A stretch of 64,000 nt of DNA from Chania multitudinisentens RB-25. Lineage in GTDB: Bacteria; Pseudomonadota; Gammaproteobacteria; Enterobacterales; Enterobacteriaceae. The first letter of the stretch is position 1. The number at the start of each line of letters is the position of its first letter. Below the pieces are notes generated by a model that ran no database searches, was not told the DNA's origin, and saw nothing but the letters and a program-made list of their open reading frames with translations. The stretch spans positions 4,712,001 through 4,776,000 of the forward strand of contig NZ_CP007044.2 of assembly GCF_000520015.2 (NCBI RefSeq), given 5' to 3'. The position numbers and the translations under genes are program-made. Shown piece after piece: positions 46,522-55,428 of this stretch.

Positions 46522-46905
46522 ATGCTGAATTCTTTACTGGCAGTTTTTATTGGCGGTGGTTTAGGCAGCGTGTTGCGCTGGGCTATAAGTATAAAGCTGA
46601 ACCCGCTGAATCAGCATATTCCGTTGGGCACGCTGACAGTGAATCTGGTGGGGGGATTTATTGTCGGTTTGGCCCTGGCGTTGTTTACACGCATGACACA
46701 TCTGGACCCAGCCTGGAAACTGTTGATCACAACCGGTTTTTGTGGCGGTTTGACCACTTTTTCCACTTTCTCTGCTGAGGTGGTTTACCTGTTGCAAGAT
46801 GGCCGTTTGCTCTGGGCTGCCACCAATATGCTACTCAACCTGGCCGGTTCATTGGCCATGACCTTGTTGGCTTTTATGCTGATCCGTTGGCTGACTGGGC
46901 AATAA
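46522..46905 (+). CDS. crcB: Fluoride exporter CrcB/FluC
   Basis: A dual-topology fluoride channel that removes fluoride from the cytoplasm. The 127 residues form four membrane helices with the family motifs GGGLGSVLRW, TLTVNLVGGF and TTGFCGGLTTFSTFSAE. The ATG at 46522 opens MLNSLLAVFIGG, matching E. coli CrcB. It is controlled by the riboswitch directly upstream. Confidence 0.95.
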   Translation: MLNSLLAVFIGGGLGSVLRWAISIKLNPLNQHIPLGTLTVNLVGGFIVGLALALFTRMTHLDPAWKLLITTGFCGGLTTFSTFSAEVVYLLQDGRLLWAATNMLLNLAGSLAMTLLAFMLIRWLTGQ

Positions 46906-46970
46906 AAGCCCCTGCTTTTATCTCTTTTTTATTTTTACTCTGCCGTTTCCCATGCCTTGAAAAGAGACAA

Positions 46971-47000
46971 TAAAAAACCCGCTCATAGAGCGGGTTTTAA
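46971..47000. terminator. Bidirectional terminator between crcB and cspE
   Basis: AAAACCCGCTC/GAGCGGGTTTT forms an 11-bp stem with loop ATA. It can stop both cspE (minus strand, with a T run) and crcB. Confidence 0.88.
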
Positions 47001-47019
47001 GAATTTCGGCTACTGTAGC

Positions 47020-47229
47020 TTAGATGGCGATAACGTTAGCAGCAGATGGCCCTTTGGCACCGTTCGTGATTTCAAATTCTACACGCTGGCCTTCAGCAAG
47101 AGTTTTGAAACCATTGCTAGCGATGGCAGAGAAATGAACGAAAACGTCCTTACTACCATCTTCTGGAGTAATGAAACCGAAACCTTTGGATTCATTAAAC
47201 CACTTAACGCTACCTTTAATCTTAGACAT
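47020..47229 (-). CDS. cspE: Cold-shock-like RNA chaperone CspE
   Basis: A 69-residue cold-shock-domain protein that binds single-stranded RNA and acts as a transcription antiterminator. It carries RNP1 (KGFGFITPEDG) and RNP2 (DVFVHFSAI) and differs from E. coli CspE at few positions. The start is the ATG of MSKIKGSVKWF at 47229. The 376 bases between it and the next gene hold its leader and promoter; no other gene is visible there. Confidence 0.95.
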   Translation of the reverse strand: MSKIKGSVKWFNESKGFGFITPEDGSKDVFVHFSAIASNGFKTLAEGQRVEFEITNGAKGPSAANVIAI

Positions 47230-47605
47230 CAAACTTACCTTTAACGTGAATGTAAGACACAAAGTGTGTGTCAGATACAGTACAGCAATTAGAGTGGATT
47301 TTGTCCATAACCGAGATCACATAAAATTGACAAAAAGTAAAAAAAATCGCCTTTCAAACGATACACAACTTGTTACAGTTAGCCATCGTTCCTAAAACAG
47401 CCCAATATTCTGGCTTTTTTATCGAATACCAGCCGAACATCTATTAGCAACTGGCTATTCTATCTCAACATGCTTAGTAGACATCAAATAGTACCAGAAA
47501 GATTTCTCATTTATGCCAGCGGCCAGTCGCTTACACTGCTCTGTCGCAGCAAAGCATTCCGCGCTATCATAAAACTTGTGATGAACGATTTAATTGAGAA
47601 TGATG

Positions 47606-48091
47606 ATGAACGGCAAGATAACGACTTTTTTTGCAGATAAAGGCTTCGGTTTTATCACCGACGAAAACGGGGAAAATCGTTATTTTCACGTGATTAAAGT
47701 ACAAAACCCAGAGCTGATTAAGAAAAATGCCCTGGTCACCTTTGAACCTACCAATAACACCAAAGGCCCTTCTGCCTATGCGGTAAAAGTGCAGGCCCCC
47801 AGCAAATACATCATCATTGCCAATGAAAGGATCAAAATCTCCAGCATCAAATCCTTTCATACTTTCACTCAAGAAATGCCGGCAAAAGCCGATGTCGATA
47901 AAGAAAACACCGTGCTTTCAGTTGGTTTACTGATGAACCGTATTCGCCCTCAGGCAACCGAAGCACCGCAGGCGATGGAAACATTGCGTATGTTATCGAT
48001 CACCACCTTCCAAAATTTGACACACACTTTTTCAGAACATGAGCTTGATATTGATGCTGCCTTACAGGCCTTAAAAGCAGCACGATTGTAA
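47606..48091 (+). CDS. Cold-shock-domain protein with unknown C-terminal region
   Basis: A 161-residue protein with an N-terminal cold-shock domain (about 1-68: KITTFFADKGFGFITDENG and RYFHV) and a C-terminal extension of about 90 residues I cannot assign. RNP2 is changed (RYFHVIKV instead of VFVHF), so nucleic-acid binding may differ from CspE. The start could be any of three successive ATGs (47600, 47603, 47606); the last has TTGAGA at the best spacing. It stands next to cspE but divergently. Confidence 0.82.
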   Translation: MNGKITTFFADKGFGFITDENGENRYFHVIKVQNPELIKKNALVTFEPTNNTKGPSAYAVKVQAPSKYIIIANERIKISSIKSFHTFTQEMPAKADVDKENTVLSVGLLMNRIRPQATEAPQAMETLRMLSITTFQNLTHTFSEHELDIDAALQALKAARL

Positions 48092-48153
48092 ACAGGCTGT
48101 TGATTTAACTAGCTTTCTCTCCGCCAGGATTCTGAGGACAAACCTCCACAACG

Positions 48154-48741
48154 TTATGGAGCCAATGCCAAGCGCCGGGCAGCCTCTACAACGGAGGCCC
48201 GCCGTCTGGCATGTTCTTCTCTGCTATCTGGTCCCGTTAACATGCGCGCTACCTGTGGAACAGCAGACCACCAGCCAGCCAAAGCTAACACCAAAAAAGC
48301 CAGGTGATCTGCCTCAAGGGCTTGAGTCACTATTCCCTGGCGCTGCCCCTCGGCCACGGCCTGAATCTTGTATCCATAGTATTCACGTCGTTGTTCTTCG
48401 TCCGGCACCTCACCATCGAATGCCAAACCCTCCCAGCGCATAAGCCGGCTCAGCTCAGGATTTTCGAGGTGATAATCGTAAGCACGGCCAGCGTAATCAC
48501 CCATATCTTCAACCGCAAAGGATGTGATAGGCAACGCCGAGGCCACCTTGGCCAACTCACTACGCAATACGGCTGAGAACAACGCCCGTTTGTCGCCAAA
48601 ATAATTGTAGACGCGCTCTTTGTTTACCCCGGCCAGCTTGGCTACCCGTTCAAGGGTTGTGCCATCGGGGCCGAGCCGAGCGAATTCGCTCATCGCCGCT
48701 TCCAGAATTTTGCGTTTTGTCCCTTCGGTATCCCAAGCCAT
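48154..48741 (-). CDS. TetR-family transcriptional regulator
   Basis: A 195-residue TetR/AcrR repressor. The N-terminal helix-turn-helix reads TTLERVAKLAGVNKERVYNYFGDK; in part, GVNKERVYNYFGDKRALF is the recognition region. The C-terminal ligand-binding domain has no recognisable substrate signature. It diverges from an SDR gene across a 108-base gap that contains a palindrome, so it probably controls that gene and itself. Confidence 0.88.
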   Translation of the reverse strand: MAWDTEGTKRKILEAAMSEFARLGPDGTTLERVAKLAGVNKERVYNYFGDKRALFSAVLRSELAKVASALPITSFAVEDMGDYAGRAYDYHLENPELSRLMRWEGLAFDGEVPDEEQRREYYGYKIQAVAEGQRQGIVTQALEADHLAFLVLALAGWWSAVPQVARMLTGPDSREEHARRRASVVEAARRLALAP

Positions 48742-48797
48742 TTTTTACTCTCTCATTTTATGGGTTGTTGTTGTCGCATAATCATACTATAGTTATT

Positions 48798-48815
48798 TCC
48801 AACTAAAACGTTGGA
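48798..48815. promoter_or_regulatory. Probable TetR operator
   Basis: TCCAAC-TAAAAC-GTTGGA is a perfect 6-bp inverted repeat with a 6-base spacer, midway between the divergent TetR and SDR genes. Confidence 0.55.
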
Positions 48816-48849
48816 GTTGTAATTTTATATCATAATTGGAGTATGAACG

Positions 48850-49569
48850 ATGAAGAACACTATTCTTATCTGTGGATATGGCCCAGGTATCTCCCATGCA
48901 GTCGCTCGCCGTTTTGGCAAAGCTGGCCATCCCGTTGCCCTGGTAGCACGCAATGCCCAGCGTCTTGCTGAGGCAGTAACAGCATTAACCGCCGAAGGTA
49001 TCCAGGTTCAAGCTTTTCCAGCCGATCTGAGTGATGCTAAAGCGATTCAACGCACCGTCGCAGACGCACGTGAAATACTGGGCCCTATAGGTATCTTGCA
49101 TTGGAACGCCTTTCTTGATGTTGAAGGTGACCTGCTATCCATGCCCCCTTCGGATCTCAGCAAAAGTTTCGATCTCCGCGTGGTTGGCTACATTACTGCC
49201 GTGCAGGAAAGCCTGAACGACCTTGCAGCCTCTAAAGGCAGCGTATTGGCTACCAGCGGCGTCATGGCGCTTGATGACCCACAAATCAACGCATTCGCCA
49301 CCGATTATGCGGCACTTGCCATCGGTGTAACGGCTCAACGCAAAGCGACCCAGATTTTGGCGCATAGCCTCGCGCCACGTGACATTCATGTCGGTGAGGT
49401 GATCGTCAACGGTTTCGTTGAAGGAACACCGGGGGGCAACGGAAAAAGCAACACGGTCGCACCGGCAGACATCGCTGAACAATTCTGGGAATTGCACGCT
49501 GCACGTCAGGAACATTCCATCATCGTTGGGGGAGCCGTGCCGATATCAAAAACAAGGTTCTATAGCTGA
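48850..49569 (+). CDS. Short-chain dehydrogenase/reductase family protein
   Basis: A 239-residue SDR. The N-terminal nucleotide motif is GYGPGISHAVARRFG, a variant of GxxxGIG, with VARN positioned for NADPH. The Asn motif is replaced by HWNAF, and the usual YxxxK is not clear: TDYAALAIGVTAQRK has Tyr but not the regular Lys spacing. It may be a divergent or atypical SDR. Substrate unknown. The ATG has TTGGAG upstream and the gene is probably controlled by the divergent TetR protein. Confidence 0.82.
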   Translation: MKNTILICGYGPGISHAVARRFGKAGHPVALVARNAQRLAEAVTALTAEGIQVQAFPADLSDAKAIQRTVADAREILGPIGILHWNAFLDVEGDLLSMPPSDLSKSFDLRVVGYITAVQESLNDLAASKGSVLATSGVMALDDPQINAFATDYAALAIGVTAQRKATQILAHSLAPRDIHVGEVIVNGFVEGTPGGNGKSNTVAPADIAEQFWELHAARQEHSIIVGGAVPISKTRFYS

Positions 49570-49659
49570 ATACACGCGAGTCACCGGGCTAGTGGGGCTG
49601 GCACTGACCACGGCCCGTTTTGCGAGTAATACATCATTTGGCTTACCCACGAGGAAATC

Positions 49660-50385
49660 ATGAACTCCATCCGTTCTTCGCTCTTTTCAGGCCTGAGCAC
49701 CTGGCGGAACTCCTGCTGTTTGGCCCTGGTACTCCGTATCAGTATTGGGCTTACCGTTGCTCTACCTGCTTTCGCGCCGCTGGCTGCCTCTAGTGCGGTG
49801 GGATCGAACCCGATCAACATCCCTGATACTCATCATCAAACCAGTCAGCGTTCGATCACTCTGGATGGGCAGCCTGCCACTCTCAGCCGTTACGAGCGGC
49901 GCGATGGGCGCAATGCCTTTTTGGAAGGTGAACATTTTAGTACCCTGATCGCCCCCGATGGCACACTAAAAGGCTTTGCCAACATCTCACTTGATCTGGT
50001 AGGGAAACCTTTACCCTCACGCGATCGCTCTGAGCAGATTGCGGCAGAATTCCTGCGCAAGGCGGCACCCGACCTGCTGGTCAGCGTTAAGGGCGCTTCT
50101 GTCGCTCCTCATAATGAACCCATCCGCATATCACGTGCGGGCCATAACGAAACCGTCCAGCTCACCGGTATAAAATTCAAGGCACGTAATCTGGCTGATG
50201 GGCGTTGGTTCTGGGTTATCGTTGGTAGTAATGAGCAACCCATGCTGTTCGAACGAGACCTGCAATGGGCGACCCTGCTCGCTCGCCGCAAAACGGAACA
50301 ATGGTTGCATGACAGATGGATAAAAGTACAAGATGCCAAACAGACCGATAAACCAAACCGCTGGAGCCTGCCATGGACTCATTAA
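49660..50385 (+). CDS. Exported protein of unknown function
   Basis: A 241-residue protein with an N-terminal hydrophobic export segment (about 20-45, ALVLRISIGLTVALPAFAPL). The rest is soluble, with an SRYERRDGRNAFLEGEHFST stretch, and has no domain I recognise. The ATG follows ACGAGGAAAT. It overlaps the next gene by 13 bases, so the two form an operon, suggesting that the protein works with the DUF457 membrane protein. Confidence 0.75.
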   Translation: MNSIRSSLFSGLSTWRNSCCLALVLRISIGLTVALPAFAPLAASSAVGSNPINIPDTHHQTSQRSITLDGQPATLSRYERRDGRNAFLEGEHFSTLIAPDGTLKGFANISLDLVGKPLPSRDRSEQIAAEFLRKAAPDLLVSVKGASVAPHNEPIRISRAGHNETVQLTGIKFKARNLADGRWFWVIVGSNEQPMLFERDLQWATLLARRKTEQWLHDRWIKVQDAKQTDKPNRWSLPWTH

Positions 50386-51443
50386 CCCAGATCGTTCTTG
50401 GCAGCAGCGTTGCCGCACTTGTCGTCCCTCCGCGTCATCGGCGCCTCGCAATGCTGGCTGGCGGAGTACTGGGTACTTTGCCCGATCTGGATGTGCTCTG
50501 GTTTAAATTATTCCGCAGTGATGTTGTTACAGAAGTGACTTGGCACCGTGGCCCATCACATTCACTTTTGGTGTTAACAGCGTTGGGATGGTTACTGTGG
50601 TTATTGTTCAAGTCGCGCAGTTATCTGGTGCAGGAATCCCCGTTGCGCTGGCTGTTGGCGATCTGGTTAGCCTTGGTAACGCATCCGTTGCTGGATGCCT
50701 TTACCGTTTACGGTACACAGATGTTATGGCCCATGCAGACTCCCCCCATCATGTGGGCGACAATCTTTGTCATTGATCCGCTATATACCGTGCCTTTGCT
50801 GATAGGGGTTATTGCCGCCTGGCGGCTTGCACCAGGCCAAACCTCACAGCAAACGCATAGTTCATCTCGTGACAGGGCAGCACGTAATTGGTTAGCAGCA
50901 GGTTTGTTAGTAAGCTCGCTCTACCTGGCTTGGAGTGTCGCAGCCAAATTATTGGTTGATAGGGCGGCCTCACACAGCCTGGTTGCCTTGAACTTGCAGA
51001 ATGCACCGCGTTTTTCTACACCGCTTCCGTTCAACACGCTGGCTTGGCGGGTGATTGTGATGGTACCGGATGGCTATTGGCTCGGTGACCGCTCCCTGAT
51101 CGCAGATCGTGAATTGATGCAGTTTACTTTTCACGCCAGTGACAGCCACGCGCTGGAGCAGTTGGCAGCCGTACCGCAGCTGAAACGCCTGCTGTGGTTC
51201 ACCCATGGATTTGTTGCCGCCAGCACACAGCGGCATGACGATAAACTTCGGCTGATCCTTACCGATCTACGAATGGGATTAGAACCTGATTATTTTTTCC
51301 GCTATGACATTGCTGGCATCGATGAGCATGGCAATTGGGCAGCAGCACCCGAAATTACCCAAATGCCAGAGTCGGGGGATATCGGCAAAACGCTAAGCTG
51401 GGTATGGAGACGTATTTATGACAGCAAAGCATCCCATGAGTAA
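50373..51443 (+). CDS. DUF457 membrane-bound metal-dependent hydrolase (YdjM-like)
   Basis: A 356-residue inner-membrane protein. The N-terminal signature MDSLTQIVLGSSVAAL, the metal-ligand type segments GTLPDLDVLW, WHRGPSHSLLV and THPLLDAFTVYGTQ, and several membrane helices identify the DUF457/YdjM family. A C-terminal extension of about 150 residues follows. The substrate is unknown; YdjM of E. coli is a LexA-regulated relative. It is translationally coupled to the exported protein before it. Confidence 0.85.
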   Translation: MDSLTQIVLGSSVAALVVPPRHRRLAMLAGGVLGTLPDLDVLWFKLFRSDVVTEVTWHRGPSHSLLVLTALGWLLWLLFKSRSYLVQESPLRWLLAIWLALVTHPLLDAFTVYGTQMLWPMQTPPIMWATIFVIDPLYTVPLLIGVIAAWRLAPGQTSQQTHSSSRDRAARNWLAAGLLVSSLYLAWSVAAKLLVDRAASHSLVALNLQNAPRFSTPLPFNTLAWRVIVMVPDGYWLGDRSLIADRELMQFTFHASDSHALEQLAAVPQLKRLLWFTHGFVAASTQRHDDKLRLILTDLRMGLEPDYFFRYDIAGIDEHGNWAAAPEITQMPESGDIGKTLSWVWRRIYDSKASHE

Positions 51444-51653
51444 CGCCACGTTAGGCCTGCATTTCCTGTAAGCTGATGCCATATTTGCAGCACCAGCGTA
51501 CAGCTTAGAGATAACAACTCCCTGATAATGCCAGCCTCCGCGTGCTCTTTCTTTAGAAAAAGCCCGGCATCGGTCTACCATCACCAAATTTTTGCAGCGG
51601 TACCGCCGCATGCTGGCATTCACCAATAAATTTATTGCTACCCTGCTGGTTTC

Positions 51654-51691
51654 CCCCGATTAACGCTGCCAACCTGATTCGCTAATCGGGG
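51654..51691 (-). terminator. Inverted repeat after the EIIC gene, possible terminator
   Basis: CCCCGATTA/TAATCGGGG forms a 9-bp stem just beyond the stop codon at 51699. No T run follows on the minus strand. Confidence 0.35.
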
Positions 51692-51698
51692 TGCAAGA

Positions 51699-52976
51699 TT
51701 ATTTAAACCAGCCAAATACCGTGTTGACCAGCAGTGATGAAATGGTGAAGTCTGGATCGGCGAAAGTGACGCCGTTGGCACCGAGATCGGCAAACAGATG
51801 TAACGTCAGCGCCGGGAAAACACACAGCAACAAACCGTTAATCATACTGGCGATGATCGCCCCACGGAACCCGCCGGTCGCATTGCCAAAAATCGCTGCT
51901 GCGCCACCGGTAATGAAACTGGCCATAATGCCTGGCACAATAATCGGCAGGCCGATGAACGGGAAAATCAGGATACAGACCAACTCCACCAGGAAACTGA
52001 CCAGAAAACCAATCAACGTTGCATTAGGCGCTTTGGTAAACAGCACCATAACATCAACGGCAGGGATCGCCCCAGGAGCAAAAACTTTGGCAAAGCCCTT
52101 AAACGCAGGCACGATTTCGGCGGTGAACAGGTTAACACCGGCTTTGGCCAAATACAGGCCACAAGCGAAAATGGCAGATTGTTCCAGCACAAAGATCACT
52201 ACGTTTTTATCTGCTACCCCAGCACCATACACCATGGTCATTGCCTCTTTGACCTGCGGCTGGGTAGCAAAGATGCTGGAAATGATCAGCAATATTAACA
52301 TTGTCAGCAATGTGGCAACATTGGGCTCCCTGATAAAGTCAAATTTATTGCTGATAACCACATGCTCAGTATCATGTTTCTTATTACCAAGCCATTTCCC
52401 CATATAAGAGCCAATAATATAAGAGGAGATCGCGGCATGAGAAATAGAATAGTCATTAGAACCAATAATATCGCGGCTGAACCTACTCAAAATATAAGGC
52501 GATACTGCCATATAAAAACCAATAAATATCGATGAAATGGTGATGATTGCAACATTGCTGTAACCTAGCTGAGCCAGTACCGCCGTTAAAGCAAAGGCCA
52601 TAAATAGCACTAAGTGGAGCGAGAGATAAATATTTTTAAATCGAGTAAAGCGTGCCAGAAAAATATTCAGCAACATAGAAAACAGCAGAATCAGTGCCGC
52701 TGTAGCGCCCAGTTGGTCGATAGTTGCTGCCATGATAGCTTCGTTGCTCGGCACCACACCAACAATATTAAATGCGTGAGAAAACAAAGAGCTGAATGCG
52801 GTTAGCACTTTCATTAAAATGCCGCCGCCCACTTTGATCATGGTAAAACCGATGAAGGATAATAAGGTCCCTGTGATAAGCCTTGATAATGATGCCCGCT
52901 GAAAAAGTAATCCTAAAAAAGCCACTATGGCAATTATTACCGATGGTGTTTTTACTAAACTTAGCAATATTTCCAC
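51699..52976 (-). CDS. Orphan PTS ascorbate-type EIIC permease (UlaA-like)
   Basis: A membrane protein of 425 residues with about ten helices and UlaA/SgaT features (FQRASLSRLITGTLLSFIGF, VVPSNEAIMAATID, ANGVTFADPDF). E. coli UlaA is 465 residues. I choose the GTG at 52976 (VEILLSLVKTPSVI), which has AGAGGGGA upstream; the open frame continues 23 codons further without support. No EIIA, EIIB or metabolic gene stands beside it, so it would need partners from elsewhere. Substrate uncertain. Confidence 0.8.
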   Translation of the reverse strand: MEILLSLVKTPSVIIAIVAFLGLLFQRASLSRLITGTLLSFIGFTMIKVGGGILMKVLTAFSSLFSHAFNIVGVVPSNEAIMAATIDQLGATAALILLFSMLLNIFLARFTRFKNIYLSLHLVLFMAFALTAVLAQLGYSNVAIITISSIFIGFYMAVSPYILSRFSRDIIGSNDYSISHAAISSYIIGSYMGKWLGNKKHDTEHVVISNKFDFIREPNVATLLTMLILLIISSIFATQPQVKEAMTMVYGAGVADKNVVIFVLEQSAIFACGLYLAKAGVNLFTAEIVPAFKGFAKVFAPGAIPAVDVMVLFTKAPNATLIGFLVSFLVELVCILIFPFIGLPIIVPGIMASFITGGAAAIFGNATGGFRGAIIASMINGLLLCVFPALTLHLFADLGANGVTFADPDFTISSLLVNTVFGWFK

Positions 52977-53041
52977 GATTCCCCTCTTTATTTTAACATG
53001 CCTTATTTGTGAAAGTTTCGTTGCAGAACACACAATGGATT

Positions 53042-53230
53042 TCAAGTTACAACTTCGTGGAAAGTCAATTTCCCTGTTAACAATGCTGTAACTTTCAAGG
53101 CAAAGAAAGGCAACGGACCTTCGATACGCACAGTAATAGCACGTGTTAATTTTTTACCGCTGACAATCGTCTCACTCAAGCAATTAATAAAAATGAAACA
53201 TTGTTTTATTTTTATAAACCAACGTTTCAT
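53042..53230 (-). CDS. Doubtful small ORF upstream of the EIIC gene
   Basis: An open frame of 62 codons (MKRWFIKIKQC...) with a GGAAAAG upstream. I recognise no family. It could be a remnant of a lost PTS component or a chance frame. The rest of the 534-base gap up to 53510 is AT-rich and empty. Confidence 0.25.
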   Translation of the reverse strand: MKRWFIKIKQCFIFINCLSETIVSGKKLTRAITVRIEGPLPFFALKVTALLTGKLTFHEVVT

Positions 53231-53510
53231 TCTATCTTTTCCATACAATAATCAATAGAACAATAATGAATAAAGATAGATTTAAAGTGAATAAATAACT
53301 ATTTAACCGGTGCAAACGGGCTAAACACCAGAAACGAAGTCACGCTGGAGGGAAACAGAAAAGAATGGCTGCCTATCCACTTCAGTACCCAACCGCAGTT
53401 TGCGCACAGAGCCAGTCACTTTGCGGCGGGAACGTTCAAAACAGCGCAGAGATCGCCCTCTGCCTGATTCTTATTGCAGGATGCCATTTACCCCAAACCA
53501 AGGGTGAGGG

Positions 53511-54959
53511 TTATTTGAACATGGTATAGTTCAGTTGACTACCACTGATCATATTGAATGACTCGACCCGATTGCGGCCCTGAGACTTGGCACGATACAG
53601 CGCGATATCCGCCATACTCATCAGCTGTTCAAGGGATTTCTCCTCATTCATCGCCAGGCTGGCAACCCCAATACTGATGGTAATCCGCAACGGTTCCTTA
53701 CCATTCGGGTTCAGATCGGCGTTTTCAATCCGTCGGCGCAGATATTCCCCCAATGCCATCGCCTGTGCAGCCAGTGCACGCGGCATCATAATGGCAAACT
53801 CCTCACCACCAAGACGACCGAACAGCTGATCATGGCGCAGTTCACGCCGCATGATGTGAGAAAATGCCGACAAGACATGATCGCCGATCACATGGCCGTG
53901 TGTATCATTAATCAGCTTGAAGTGGTCAATATCAATCAACAACAGTGATACTGCCTCTTTCGCTTGATACTTGTGTTCCAGCAATTCTTTGGCTTTACGC
54001 GTCAAAGCGCTACGGCCCAGTGCACCAGTAAGAAAATCATAGTTGGCACTGTGCTCCAGCCTGCGCAGCAGCTTACGATTTACCACCAGCGAACTGGATA
54101 AGATCAGCGGCCCCATCACCAGCATGGCAATCCCCAATCGTGCCGACATCAGCGTATCAATCACCGTAACGTGCGGCCCCGATGTTTCATACAGCATCAG
54201 ATTGGCAGAAATACTGATGATCTCCGTTAACCCAGTGAGTAACGTCAGCAAAGTGACGGTAAATAACTGATAACGCACGGCACACCACAACAAGGCTGGA
54301 ATGGGGAATGCTATCGCTCCTGGCCCGCCGATATACACACTGAATGCCAACGAGCACAACAGAGCCAACAACGGCATACCGGTGCGCCACTGCCAGTTTA
54401 TTTGAAGGCGCAGTAACTGTTTCAAACGTGGAGCAGCCAGAATCACGGGCAAGATCAGCAAATTAGTGGAGAATTGTTCACTGAACCACGACACCCAGGT
54501 AACCATTGCGGTGTTGTTATATAAGTTGTCATTACGCAGCGCCGACAGCGTGGCGGCTACCGCTGCCCCAAGTAAACACGCAGTGAACATGTATAAAATC
54601 GCCTGCGGTTTCCCCATCCGGCGCTGAGACTGTGGTAACAGCAACATCACGCTGTAGCCAGTGGCAATCAGCGCCATATTGCAAATATTGAGCCACAGCG
54701 CTAATACCCAACCTTCTCCCGTCGTCAGGTCGGCCGCAATCATGCCAAGATACATGGCGCTCCATCCCACTGGGGTGGCGTAGCCGGGTTTGCGCAGCAT
54801 TAACCCAAGCAGGATGGCGTTCACAGGCCAGAATAGCGAAAATGCGCCGATAGGACGCGTAAAAATACCCACCCAAGAAAGCAGGCAGGCGAGCATAAAA
54901 AGATTAATCAGTTGGATCGTGGCTGGCAGGCGATGGTTCGCATGTAACCCAATGCTCAT
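53511..54959 (-). CDS. MASE1-GGDEF diguanylate cyclase
   Basis: A 482-residue inner-membrane protein with a MASE1 sensor of about eight helices (to about 300; typical FWPVNAILLGLMLRKPG) and a C-terminal GGDEF domain with GGEEF (GRLGGEEFAIM), a catalytically competent form. The inhibitory-site position reads RHDQ instead of RxxD, so product inhibition is probably lost. The start is the ATG of MSIGLHANH at 54959 with TGGAG upstream. It is a lone gene. Confidence 0.88.
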   Translation of the reverse strand: MSIGLHANHRLPATIQLINLFMLACLLSWVGIFTRPIGAFSLFWPVNAILLGLMLRKPGYATPVGWSAMYLGMIAADLTTGEGWVLALWLNICNMALIATGYSVMLLLPQSQRRMGKPQAILYMFTACLLGAAVAATLSALRNDNLYNNTAMVTWVSWFSEQFSTNLLILPVILAAPRLKQLLRLQINWQWRTGMPLLALLCSLAFSVYIGGPGAIAFPIPALLWCAVRYQLFTVTLLTLLTGLTEIISISANLMLYETSGPHVTVIDTLMSARLGIAMLVMGPLILSSSLVVNRKLLRRLEHSANYDFLTGALGRSALTRKAKELLEHKYQAKEAVSLLLIDIDHFKLINDTHGHVIGDHVLSAFSHIMRRELRHDQLFGRLGGEEFAIMMPRALAAQAMALGEYLRRRIENADLNPNGKEPLRITISIGVASLAMNEEKSLEQLMSMADIALYRAKSQGRNRVESFNMISGSQLNYTMFK

Positions 54960-55336
54960 AACCCGCTCCAGGCTTTCAAAGCAACCATACATATAGTGTG
55001 CATATTATTTTCCCGGAAAAATGAGAATTAAAAAACGTTCTCATCTAAAAAAATGAATCAATTTAAAAACTGTACTGCTTAATTTACTATTTAAATTAGA
55101 GTATTACGTTTATCGGGTTAAATTTATAACCCCATACATCTCATAAAAGCATAGCTTAAAATGTTACAAGGCTAAAAATAACTGACACGAATGAAACCAA
55201 AAAAACACAACGCATTTGCTAAGATTTTTCTTGTTTTTGGTTATTTTCCTGCAACTTCAGCAAAAGAGCAACGAAAAAAGCCTGGCGGAGATGGTTAATA
55301 GGAAATAAGCAGCACAGGCCATCCATGTTATGCTTT

Positions 55337-55425
55337 CAACTCCCTTTCCATCGGCGTGCGCAAAACCGCTTGGTATGCCCATCGTTCACCCCAACCAACA
55401 ACCAGACGTGATCGATAGGGAGTTG
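55337..55425. repeat. Long inverted repeat CAACTCCCT/AGGGAGTTG
   Basis: Two perfect 9-base arms 71 bases apart. The enclosed DNA encodes nothing recognisable. It may be a decayed mobile element or part of the leader below the adjacent terminator. Confidence 0.35.
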
Positions 55426-55428
55426 GGG

